Shown here: piece after piece, positions 46,663 to 58,039 of the stretch
How positions within the stretch are numbered: position 1 is the stretch's first letter
Layout of the letters: every line of letters starts with the position of its first letter
DNA from: Heliocidaris erythrogramma
Lineage: Eukaryota; Echinodermata; Echinoidea; Camarodonta; Echinometridae
Assembly: GCA_025617745.1 (NCBI GenBank)
Contig: CM046861.1
Location: 18,387,563-18,451,562, forward strand
Length of the DNA: 64,000 bases
Direction: 5' to 3'
Translations under genes and position numbers: made by a program
Notes under the pieces: model-generated
Databases searched by the model: none
The model's input: only the letters and a program-made list of their open reading frames with translations
What the model was told of the DNA's origin: nothing

Positions 46663-48218
46663 AACAAAAATAATTGGAAATAAATATATTACTTGGATAA
46701 ACAAATAATTCTAATTTTACAGACTTTCTAATGCAATATGAGCTACAATTTCTGAAATGCTGTTTTGTGCGGAGTACTTCTAAACATCTATTATTCATAA
46801 AATATCTCCTTGATACCCCTCCCCCCTTTAATCTTCAGCATTGTAGTACATAAGGTGTCATAATTTTTATTACATATACTTTAGAAAGTATTGCCAGAAC
46901 TCCATATTACATGTTCTCCTACATCCTGTGCACAGGAAGTTGTACAGCGCAGTGAAATACAATGCTATGACAATTTCTTTGATTACTTTTCTCTTATTCT
47001 AGAAGAAACGAGGAGCAGATGATGCCAAATAATCCTGACTTTGCTGAATCTGTCTCCCATATAATAGAGTTTAAGAATTTAAGTACAAAAGAGATGGAAA
47101 ATGCAACGTTTCCACCTTACTCAGCAAAATCTGTGGTGTTGTAATTTGACAAATACATGTAGGTCAATCTTTTATTGTACTCATCCTTGTTATTCAGACA
47201 CTGCTACTGCTTTGGGAAATATGCAATGTGAACTTCAAGTCAACCCCCTTTTATTCCAAACTTTTTCTTCAGAGTTCTTTCCTTCCCAATAAAAAAAGTT
47301 ATTTTGAGTAGCTACTACATTAACATTCATCACCCTTTGTGCCTATTTTAGGATTCAGAGTTTGTGAAAATATGCTCTTGTGGTATCAAGATACAGAGAA
47401 GCAGGAAAAGATGTCCTACAGTATTACAGATGATATTTTAAAAAAAAAACCCTCATCATAGTGGAGCTTCAAGAGTTTTTCTGGATAGTTCCATCATTGA
47501 TTAATGGATGTTTCACTTTCTCACAGACCAAATGTGTACATGTGACTTCCCTTAAAAGGTGAATTTAGCCTTACTATCAGGTGCAATCATTTTTCTCATC
47601 TTTTAGTGACAGTATAGATTCACGGCTTTCATATCACACTATTCTCAAACTGAATGGAGTTGGAGATAAGTCTAAGAAGTCTTTCCACCAGATAGATGAA
47701 GAGAGCAATTAAAAAAAAAAATCTTCATACCTAAGCCTATACATGTATAAGCAACATGAAACATATTCCTCAAGCCTGGTAGCAAGGCTAGGTTGACGTG
47801 TAAAAAATGTTCCATGAATGGAAGCTCACGTACACCAACGGAAAGTAGAGCATGACCCGAGAAGCCTAGGTTTTAAATTTGATTGAGAATCCGGATATTA
47901 ATGTTCAAGTACCAATAAAAAGACAGATGCCAATAAAAGATTTTCATCTGTTCTACAGTCAGTTTAATATACAAACAGAAGGGACATTTATGCTGTACTT
48001 CTTTTACTCAAACCCTCAATTCAATAGGCCATTTGCAATATGTACTGAAATGTAATTAGAGGCCCATCTTCTTCTCTACTTTACTTTTAATAAGAAATTT
48101 TTTCCAGCAGTTCAAACCAATGATTTTTTTTCTGATAGTTTCCATCTTGCATGCATGAGCTGTCGGTTGGTTTTACAAACCTATGACAAATGCTTAATGT
48201 TACCAAAATAAAGCCTAT
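46663..48218. other. Non-coding, probable AKAP1 intron
   Basis: AT-rich; no exon or element is recognised. Confidence 0.5.
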
Positions 48219-48473
48219 GGCCCGTATTCTGAACTCTGGTTTAACTTAAACTCCAGTCTAAGTTAAACCAGAGCGTTAATCAATACTGACTAAAACCTTA
48301 GGTCCCGTCTAGATTTTTGTACAAAGTTAAGCCATATTAGAGTGGAGTTTAATTTAAAACGGATTTCAGAACTTAATTTTCTAAAACTATGGTTTTAAAG
48401 GGCAGTTTTAGACTGGGTTAAAATCACACTTAGACCGCGGTTTAAGTTAAACCGGAGTTCAGAATACGGGCCC
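48219..48473. mobile_element. GGCCCGTATTCTGAA-type MITE, 255 bp
   Basis: Ends GGCCCGTATTCTGAACTC and GAGTTCAGAATACGGGCC are inverted repeats extending about 35 bp (GGTTTAACTTAA). The left arm also folds on itself (CTCTGGTTTAACTTA pairs with TAAGTTAAACCAGAG). A more decayed relative may lie at 59440-59560. Confidence 0.75.
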
Positions 48474-48652
48474 ATGAGTTTTAACATGGTGTATCTGTCT
48501 TGAAGTTGATGATAAAGTGGGTATAGTCAGACAGCCACTCGCAACAAAACTACTCACACTGTCTCAAAGTGACGGTTGTTAGTTACAAGTTCAGCCAAAC
48601 CTGTACATTAAACACACTTGCTTAATTCTTATTTCTGAATGTGCACATTTAA

Positions 48653-49228
48653 AGGGCAATCCTACCTTGGTAATAAAGATAATTTGTGTGAAAGCAGAAA
48701 AATAAAATAAAACAGGATGGTGACAGAATGAAAGATATTGGACAAGGATTAAGAAAGTTACGGATGCTTCAGAGATCACTACATCCATACGAGTCTCAAA
48801 TTGGCAATTTGGTGAGTCAATTGTGACATTTTTGTGGACAACTCTCCCATTTGTCGTACACAAAAATCATTATTTGCGGCTTTCTTCGAGGCGCTTTTAC
48901 CCTCGGGGCTGTACTCAAATATATTGGAGATAGCATATTGTTATAGGTCCTCATGAAAGAAAAAGATCCTACTGAGTAATACACAAAAAGTGACATTTTA
49001 GTCATTTTGTGTGTTGGAGCGAATGGGGGAGTTGTCCACAGCTACATCACAGTGACATTACCTATTCGGCCAATTTGAAATTCCCATATGTATAGTGATT
49101 ACAACTTTCAAAAATCCAGAACTTTCTTATTGCTTGTCCGATTTCGTTCAAACTTTCACCAATCTGCTTCTCTGATTTTTCCTCTTTCTTTCAAAGCAAC
49201 TCAAGTGCTATTTAGGTTGGATTTCCCT
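48653..49228. mobile_element. TTAA-flanked MITE, AGGGAAGTCC family, member 1
   Basis: TTAA at 48649-48652 and 49229-49232 with inverted ends AGGGCAATCCTACCTTGG and CTAAGGTTGGATTTCCCT-like. An inner pair around GACAACTCTCCCATTTG / GAATGGGGGAGTTGTCC also folds. Confidence 0.7.
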
Positions 49229-49473
49229 TTAATGATGTACAAAGTTACAAACCCACCCATGGATGCAATTAATTTGCACTGTAAGGCATTTGATTGAAAT
49301 TAACGTCCTCAGATGACTGTTTGATGTCATAAACACAGATCATCAAACACATTGCCATACATGTACGCCATACATGTACTGTAAATTCCACTATTCATGA
49401 TCATAACTAATGAAGAGCTACAATGTAGTGTACATGTAACTAAGTACAATGTACAAGTCTGTCTATATCTTAA

Positions 49474-49969
49474 AAGGGGAAGTCCACTCCAGCATCAAAT
49501 TAATTTCAATAAAGGCAGAAAAATATAGAGAAGCAGATCAGTGGAGAAATATTCAATGAACGTGGAGTTATTCCAACTCACATGGTTGTACCGCAAACCT
49601 TTTTTCTGAAGAATAAGTTATTATTATCTAAAGTTGTGATCGATCATACAGATTGGCAACTCTCTCCCCTGCAAGCAGCTTTTTATTTGTTTTGTATTAA
49701 GAATTTCATAAATTCCCATTTTCTCCACAGAAAACATTTTCTTACAGCCTAACTACAACCTAGACATATTGTATGACAAACACTTTTACACATCAGCCTC
49801 TGTCAAATGCATTTATATTCCTTCACCAAAAAACAAGATGGATGGATGTTTTAAAGTTTTTAGGAACAAAAAGAATCAAGAGTTTCTCATTATTTTACTT
49901 AATCCTTCACTCTGTTCTCATTTTTCAGATTTCATTGAGACCCAACTTGATATTGGGGAGGACTTCCCT
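49474..49969. mobile_element. TTAA-flanked MITE, AGGGAAGTCC family, member 2
   Basis: TTAA at 49470-49473 and 49970-49973. Ends AAGGGGAAGTCCACTCCAGC and ATTGGGGAGGACTTCCCTT are inverted repeats. It shares the AGCAGATCAGTG segment with members 1 and 3. Confidence 0.75.
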
Positions 49970-50315
49970 TTAAGACAACAAACTCCTATTTGAGATGTAT
50001 TCATTTCAAAACAAATGAAGATTGCTCCTATTCCAATCAAAGTTCATTGAGTCATGTAGAGTTAAAGTAAACTTCAACTTTCCCAAACACCATAAAAATT
50101 TCCCCAAATTGATACAATATCCCTAAAATACTCTTAAAGTTACAATTTATTGGAGATGAACCCAAACAAAGCTCAAGTGCTTGTGTCTACTACCCCGCCC
50201 CCCCCCCCCCCCAAAAAAAAGGTCAAGGTACATGTATCACATATAAAAGGGCATATAACCATTGCATTTTCAAAGGATTGACTTGGAAGACTTTCATATC
50301 AGCAATGTACCTGAC

Positions 50316-50488
50316 CTGCAAGTTGATAACTCCTTGATATAACTGTGCAACTCTTGATTTCTTTTTTCCTCAAGAGGGCTCGTTTCAAACTTTTGAAATC
50401 TGTTCACTTTCACACATGGAAATTTAGGGTCTTTTTTGAGATCTACATGATGTAAAGGAGTTATTACATTATTTGCACTTAACAGCAT
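50316..50488 (-). other. Candidate upstream AKAP1 exon
   Basis: An open frame with coding-like composition (VNRFQKFETSPLEEKRNQEL HSYIKELST) ends in TGCAG|GTCAGG. This leaves two bases, exactly the phase needed by the exon at 46462. No homology is recognised, the donor is weak, and the match could be chance. Confidence 0.2.
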
Positions 50489-51119
50489 TTATCTACATGT
50501 ATGTGGCCATGACAAGATGTCAAGAATATATGTACAATGGATACAAGGGACTTCAGTTATCATCACTGTCATTAACACATCATGCTGATATAGCTTAATA
50601 ATCCTCATCACCACATGATGAATGTGCCATGGATTTGATGATTGAAATCATTTGGTTTAACTTAGACCCAGATCATCAACCCCAACATACATCATCTGTC
50701 CTAAAAATGCACCGCAAACCAAATAATGCATTCATCATTATTGCTGCTATCCGAAGATGGCCTAATTACTTCCCACTTCACTGTATCACCTCTACTGGCT
50801 GCCAGAGAAGGGGGCAACATATCTGACATTAGCGCCACACTGCATGACCCCAAATGCGAAGGACAACTGCTCCCATTAAATATTTTCCTACTCAGAAGAG
50901 TCTATGTAGTTGTAAGTGCAGCCAGCCATGTGTGATTCTACTGGGGTCTACCCTTAGATGACTATTCTTGCATCACAGACTCAATGTCTTTAATATTTCT
51001 TTTTTCTATTTCCATTTCCTATTTTTGTTCAAGGAGTAGTGAATAAATGGCTTTAATTTTGCCTACCTCAGAATTAAAAGTGCTATTTAGTATTCCTACA
51101 TCAAGAATTTTGACTGCAT

Positions 51120-51430
51120 GACAAATGCCTACACAAATTCTGGCATCGTCTAACTTCATCGGCATCGGAAATACACAAGGGCGACGGACGATTTCACCCT
51201 CCTCGGCCCCTACATCGCCCCAAGAAATGCTGGACAGTTTTCTCATGGGCAGTGAAAAGAATTGGTGGATTTATAATGGGTTTCTTTTATTATCGCGAGC
51301 TGCTCAGCAAGTGAGATGGTTATCAGTAAAAAACAAATTGAAAACAAAAAATCACCCGGAACCTGCCGGTGTGGCGGGTTTCCCGCCATTGCCTGCGCAT
51401 TCAGTGTACGGCCGGCGGATTTAGGAATAC
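51120..51430. promoter_or_regulatory. CpG-richer island, possible promoter or first exon
   Basis: CpG and GC content rise sharply (CGGCATCGG, GGCGACGGACG, GGCCGGCGG, CCTGCGCATTC) against AT-rich flanks. Open frames run through it on both strands without family hits. It could be the AKAP1 promoter, but no element decides this. Confidence 0.3.
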
Positions 51431-51964
51431 CACGTGAGAGAAATAAACCACCAAGCCCATCTTATCGCGTAAAATAAAAACATCTCCGTGATAAATACGC
51501 CTAACAGCAAATTCAGGTAAAATTGACCTTATGTTGATTTATTCCTTCAAATTAAAAAAACCCATAATATTCCAATTTGTGGGGGGGGGGGGGGGTGGTT
51601 AAAATTTCAAAATCTGAATTTTCCAATTAAATTGGTCAGTATGCATGACGTAAAGTCTATCTATGTATAAGATTAGTAGGCCTAACAATGTAACAGCAAT
51701 TGCAATATCACAACTTATGCCTCCGCCATCACCAAATTGGAAATGTATGGCATACATGTACACTCTAAAAAGGACTGGTCCAACAAAATTACAAATCTTT
51801 TCACTTAAAAAGCACAGGAGACAGAAAATTTATTTCATTTCATTTCCATCCCGTACAAATAAAAAAACCATTGATGACTTACAATCATCAAATACACAAA
51901 GGAAATAGATATTTTATAGCAAATAGACCACTGTCCCCTTGAAATTTCTAAAATAGGTAGGCCT

Positions 51965-52495
51965 AGACTCTATACATCATGAACCATTTTCATGTATATA
52001 ATGACCTCTATGACCTTTGAACTTTGACCTTGAGACCCTAAAATCTAATCCATTCATCGTCCCTCACATATGCATACATGGGCTAAGATAGAAGCTGATC
52101 CGTCAAGCAGTTCTGAAGTTATTGCGAGAACGAACCATTTTTATGTATATGACCTCAATGACCTTTGACCTTAAGACCCGAAAATCTAATCAGTTCATCG
52201 TCCCTCACATATGCATACATGGGCCCAAGTTAAGAGCTGATCCGTCAAACAGTTCTGAAGTTATTGCGAGAACAAACCATTTTTATGTACATAATGACCT
52301 CTGACCTTTGAACTTGAGACCCCAAAATCTAATCAGTTCATCGTCCCTCCCATGCATACATGGGCCAAGTTACAAACTGATAAAAAAAAAACGGTTTTGA
52401 ATTTATCGCGAGAACGAAAAGGGGACGGACGGACGTACGGACGACCCGAAAACATAATGCCTTCGGCACCACCTATGGCGGGCGGAGGCATAAAA
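51965..52495 (+). repeat. ~143-bp tandem array with TGACCTTTGACC, three units
   Basis: Units share TGACCTTTGACCTT.AGACCC, CGTCCCTCACATATGCATAC, GAGCTGATCCGTCAA and GTTATTGCGAGAACGAACC. The array ends in a GGACGGACGGACG run and a CATAATGCCTTCGGCACC segment. CCGTCAA is shared with the 44-45 kb array. Confidence 0.85.
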
Positions 52496-53038
52496 AACCT
52501 AAATTGATAACCAGTCTGCACTTTGCATTAAAATTGTAGCTCCTTAATATAAGAAGTAGCCCTTTAAAATTCAAAAGTAGCCCAAAGGCTAATAAAAAAG
52601 TAGCCCCCTAAAAAAAAAAACATTCCTAGGCTGAACTCCATGCGTACCGATACGTGTACTTAAAAATATTCACAATGAGTTTTAATCAAATTTTTATCGT
52701 ATTACAAAGTTGCATTTTTAACTTACTTTCACAGAAGCACTATTCAAAAGTTTTTACAAAACATTTGCATATTTCTATGAATCATATCTATTGATATCAC
52801 TTCCGAATATGTCTCATTTTTAAAAGGGTCTATGTATGCATATAGATAGTCCACTTCAACTTGGCAGTGAAATATTTGGACTGATGTGCAGGAGTGGTAC
52901 AGATGATACAATTAGCCATAGGGATATATCCTGCACACAGTGACTGTGAATCAGACAGCATCTCATCCAGGTGAACCTAGTCTTCTTCATACTATAAACA
53001 GACCTTGTTACACTTCATTGTACACATGTACACATATA

Positions 53039-54124
53039 CAGTCAACCTCGCTTAAGAAGACATTACAACGGTTACATGTGTCGAATAGTTGCTTAAGTCA
53101 ATGAAAATGCGATGCCTCATGTTCGTGAGGTTATTGGCTGCTTGGTGTTACTAATTTAGGGCTGGAATAATAGAGGCAACATTGTTCCTTAGCTAGCTAG
53201 CTAGAATGACATAAATCGTTGTGGCGTCGAGTAAGAAGGGAGGCCTCCCGTGCGAATGAAATATATTTTGGAATCAGAATAGGGCCCACTCGTTATCTGA
53301 AATCAAATACATTTCGTACAATATTTGAAATGTTTAAAAAGTCATTTATATATCAACATTTGTTTTATTTGTTTAAATTAATTTGTTTAAATGTCGACAG
53401 CTAACGAACATTCATTGCCATTACAAAATTGAGACATCATTGATATCAGAATTTTTTTTACTCATTCTGGAGCATCGTAGAATGCCTTCTCCTTGAAAAA
53501 AAATTGAATTGGAATTTCAAGGAATATCTTTATTAAACAAGATTAGAGAGCAGGGTTATCCAGTCGAATGTCATTTTCCCGATACAATTCTTATCAGCCT
53601 CGTTAGAAAATGATAGGCCTATGGATCATCGATAACTGAAATAAATAATATCTATTTTTTATAAAGCACGTTGTATGTTTTCCGTCTTCAAGTTAAATAA
53701 CTTTGATTCAATAACATCGTTAGCCGGAGACTTTTTAAATAGCAAAATTACCAAATTAAATTCAAGCATCTGGTAACAACATTTTTATCAGCCTCGTTAG
53801 AGAATGATATGGATGATTATTATAATTAAAATAAAATGAATATTCATTCTGTATAAAGCACGTTGTGAAAAAAGAAAAGCATATAGGCTAAGGCCTCGGA
53901 TGTTCTCATTTCCTGGATGTCTGCACAACAAAACCACGGCATGCATGGGATAATAGTGTAATCACAATGAAGCAAACAGCCGCGCCGCGTTCCCGATATA
54001 CACGTACATGTATGTTAGGGCGGAGAGAAGCATAAGACGAATTTTCTTGACTTCCGCATAAGTCAAAATTGCCTAAGTCGACGCATTTCAGTCCCGTCAA
54101 GATCGACTTAGGCGAGGTTGACTG
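53039..54124 (-). mobile_element. CAGTCAACCTCGC-type element, copy 3 (inverted)
   Basis: TA flanks both sides (53037-53038 and 54125-54126). Ends CAGTCAACCTCGC and GCGAGGTTGACTG are inverted repeats. The right end matches the left end of copy 2, so it is in opposite orientation. The interior differs and has a ~90-bp direct repeat (about 53580-53675 and 53780-53870; shared ATCAGCCTCGTTAG and TATAAAGCACGTTGT). Confidence 0.75.
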
Positions 54125-54126
54125 TA

Positions 54127-56356
54127 CTGTACTAGCAAAATTCCAAAGCTATCTTAATTTTTCTTGTTGCATTATGCAATTCAAAGTAAAGATATAACAG
54201 TATGACATTGACTGATAAAAAAATAACAGTAGGACATTGACTTCTCAGAAATTACAGGACATTGATCTATCATATACCAGGTCTGATATTCCAGACTAAG
54301 CTCTCTTCATCTGATCTGGTTGAATAAACAAGGTAGTGAGGAAAACATGCATCTCAGCTTGCAGAGATGGGACAGACGCAGACAGAACACATCAACTTAA
54401 CTACAAGACTACTATTAATTAGTCTTCAAATCATATCAAAAAGTAATGTCATGAATGCAAAATCAAGGAAAATTTGTGGAAAGAGTTCAATATCTTTTAA
54501 AATCTTATCAAAAGGAAATAAATCAGTAATTAGAAATTGATTTCTGTAGTTGCTTCCTACAATGATACATGTATGTGACTGCATCATTTTGTAGTAATGT
54601 ATGAACTGTATTTCATTCACATTTGTCACTTCCACAAGCTGAAAATATGATATTGATGATTTAAAATTGTCATACTTGACAAACAGAAGAAATTAGGATT
54701 ACCTTTGCAAATAAAAGACACTGCCAATAAATACTTGATTCCACATTCTCTAACCACAACTACCTACAGCTATGATTGAAAAATCAAATATTGTATTCTC
54801 TGTAACCCCCCCGCCATGCAGCAAAACCAACTCAAACTCATGCAGCGAAATCAAGTCAGACTGATCATCAACAGAATGTTGGCCATTGCAGGAAATATGT
54901 TTTTGTGTGATCTATTGTTAGTCAGAAGTCAGTCTCACTGGTGTGACTGAAGTATTAACGTAAAGCAATTTTTTCTGATTACGATGCAATCTAAAACTCA
55001 ATTCTCTATTATCAATAATCAGTTCTTGATCAATTACATTTCAAACTAGTTGTTTGAACCTTCCAGTTAGTCTTTTACCTTTTCAAATTTTCGCTTTATC
55101 CTGGGCTCCAAACTGGAGCTGAAAGGGGAATTTGTGGAAAATACAATATAAAAGGAAGTCTTGCTACTCTCCACAATTTTGTGACAATATGCTAAATTGT
55201 AATGGATCATTTTCCCTATTTTAACAAGGCAAATTAAAAATTTCCCCAAGGGACTTGGAGATGAACTAGAGAGCATGTGGAGGAGGAGGAGGAGAAAGCA
55301 ACGTTGATACGCAGCGATGCCCTTTTCTAGACAGCGTGCCCTTTAACCAGTCAGCTATGCAAGGAGGTTGATATGCTGTTTAAGGCTATGGGATGAAACC
55401 CCCAGGTGGATAGGTTAGCGCTCTGGGTGTCTTGCTTGCCGTCTGGCCACTAGAGGTATACATCAGCACACGTACGCACAACTGTACATGCATATATAAC
55501 GTACAGATGTATTTATTCCTAAATGAGCTAGTGGGCTACCATGACTGTGTAGAAATTAAAAGACCTCAAGTCCTCAAATATAATTTAATATTAAAAAGTG
55601 AATACATGATTTTCAGTGAGGTTACCAAATTTCTCCACATTCTTAAACACCTTACTTGGCTAAATCAAATTAAAAAGTGAAAATTTTATCATAGTACATG
55701 TATTTGAAATTTGTCCAGTAACTGGTTCTATGACACATGCATGCTCTGGTGTCAATTTCTACACTAACCATATTTCTAACATCAACACTGGACTAAACAC
55801 CATAACTTACCAATAATAACCCTTATCTAAAAGCATATCACAAACATTAACCCAACCCTGTATCTTTGTCACGAAATAAAAACCTGAAGCAATGTCGCCA
55901 AAACAAAGGTTGTGTCACCTCATAACCTCCTTAACATGAAATTCATCATACTTCCCTATGGAAAGAACAATATTGCCATACAGATGATCACATGTACATG
56001 TACATACAAATCCTATACCTTATTTTATTTGTCATGATTATAATGAGATGTAGATTGGGCCAGGAAATATGCAGGGCTAAACAAAACAGTGATGTGCTAA
56101 TCTTATCCCAAATGATGCTACCCATCCCTACCCCCTCCTCAAGCTAAAGGGATCATAGTAAATTATCAAAACAGAAGTGTCATTAGCTTCATTTGTCAGC
56201 AATATTGAATATGTATTCATGTCCATCAGTGCTATTTCCAGGAGAATGTGAGGGTTTGGACTTGGCCCCCCATCACCTCTCAATTCTCCACTACTTAGGT
56301 GCATCTCCATTATCCCTGCTTAAAGTCTAAAGAGCAGGTTGAGTTCTGGGAAAAGT
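54127..56356. other. Non-coding
   Basis: No gene or element with clear ends is recognised. Slightly GC-richer sequence near 55280-55470 has no supported identity. Confidence 0.5.
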
Positions 56357-56642
56357 GAAAATAGTTTGTGAGCTGTTTCATTCTTTTCACGTCAGCTTTG
56401 AAAAATATCACAGTAGAAATATCCCCTGAAAAGTATTGCTCTTCAAATGCCCTTATATTCAAAATATGATGAGAAATAGCTGAAGTAGTTGGAACTAACC
56501 CTCATGCTGCATGTGTGTAGTCCCATCTATATATTTCTCATTTTGACAATTATGCAGACATGATGAACCTTTCCCAATTGCTTTGAGAGTTTCTTTCAAC
56601 ATGTAATCGCATGACCAGTGCTCAACTTTATCTTTAAGGTAG
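56357..56642 (+). repeat. ~310-bp dispersed repeat, copy 2
   Basis: Uninterrupted relative of 42745-43125 and 60852-61640; it provides the empty-site sequence CCTTTCCCAATTGCTTTGAG for the insertion in copy 3. Confidence 0.7.
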
Positions 56643-57138
56643 AGATATTACATTGTTCAGCACTTCTCATGAAAAAAAAAACAGTCAGACTTTCAAGTTC
56701 CCTATCTTGAACTGAGCAATGTCTGCTTGCGCAAGCTTCAGAGTATATTATAGTCCGAGTGCATCTTCATCAGATTATTAGCCCCTACTTATTAGCCCCA
56801 AATAGTAAAAAGTACTTTGGGAAAATAAATCAAGCTAACATCCCAAGTACAAGAGTGAAATAGCACTCTATTTGTATCTCCACTGTGAACTAAGTCCAGC
56901 TACATGTAGCTGTGATCAGGCTAATTTCCCAGGATCGGGATTAGAGGGCTTACTTGAAATCTCAGGCTAATGAGGACAGGCCTACTATCATATCATGAAT
57001 ATGACACTAATCTCCCTCCAGTCTCCAACCCTCATCTCATCATCGTATCTGATGTACAGCACATTTTACACCTCGTCCATTGCTAATATCATTAGCATGC
57101 ACCGTACCCGTACACCTGTGTTCACCATGGACCTAGGT

Positions 57139-57682
57139 TAATGTTTGAGATATCTATAGACCCTGATTACAAGTTGGTTTTGAAAAATTAAAGAAACAGA
57201 ACAGTGAAGGTTCGAGCAAAATACAATAAGAAATTTAAAAAAAAATAAGAATTTTTGAAGTTGTAATCAATCAAACACAAATTGGCAACTCCATGATACA
57301 TCTTGTGAGCTCCTCTCCCATTTGCCCCGTACCCAAAATTAATTTTTTCCATTTTCTCTAAGGAATATATTCAAACATCTCTAAGGAATATATTCAAACA
57401 AAGATGCAGTGTACCGCTTAGATATAATCATTGCTCGTATGTTTTTTAAACACAAAACCTGAATGAAACAAAGTTATTCCTTCATCAGAAGCTTAAGATG
57501 AAAATTTATGAAATTTTCTGTACTGAGCAAATGGGATAGGAGCTCGCAAGATACATCACGGAGTTGAAAGATTACAAATTAAAGACTTCAAACTTCAACT
57601 TCTTATTTCTTATTGGATTTTGCTCAAACTTTCATTGATCTGCTTCTTTCAAAACTAACTTGATATCAGGGTGGACTTCCCA
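57139..57682. mobile_element. TTAA-flanked MITE, AGGGAAGTCC family, member 3
   Basis: The right end (GATATCAGGGTGGACTTCCCA then TTAA at 57683-57686) matches members 1 and 2. Its left half, from CCCTGATTACAAGTTGG, pairs with the right half over about 150 bp (GCAAAATACAATAAGAAAT; CTTGTGAGCTCCT). The left end is eroded; TTAA at 57139 is the likely boundary. Confidence 0.65.
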
Positions 57683-57686
57683 TTAA

Positions 57687-58033
57687 ATGGTTACTAAAAT
57701 AGAAAATTAATGGTCCATTTTTTGTAGGAAGGAGTCATCAGGAGCCAAAAAATATCTATCACACACTTTTTTATGCATTCAGTCATATTTCATAATCATT
57801 TGAAAAGTAGTTTTGCTGATTTACACAGTCATAAGCCCTTCATACGTCACTTGGGGGTGTGACGTCAATTAGCCAATCAGCTCACGAGTTTTAAGGAACG
57901 GTCCAAAAACTTCTACTTTTCCCCCCTTTTCGCCAAAACGAGACATAATTTGGACAATCAGATGCCAAATTTGTGATTGGAAGGCAAAAATACATGGAAA
58001 CAGCACCACTTTTCTCTCTAATTTAGTCAACCT
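57687..58033 (+). mobile_element. Kolobok-like MITE, 347 bp, end-to-end with the previous element
   Basis: TTAA at 57683-57686 and 58034-58037 flanks ATGGTTACTAAAATAG and CTAATTTAGTCAACCT. The left half matches the 5' end of the THAP element at 62860, and the right half matches the 3' end at 4425-4530, so it is an internally deleted derivative. It carries TGACGTCA and a CCAAT box (GACGTCAATTAGCCAATCAG). Confidence 0.8.
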
Positions 58034-58039
58034 TTAAAG

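Noticed and set aside
50326-50467. Third CAAGGAGTTA-type insertion (TAACTCCTTG at 50327 and AAGGAGTTAT at 50457)
   Set aside because: The motifs are in outward orientation about 120 bp apart, do not form a compact palindrome, and have no flanking duplication.
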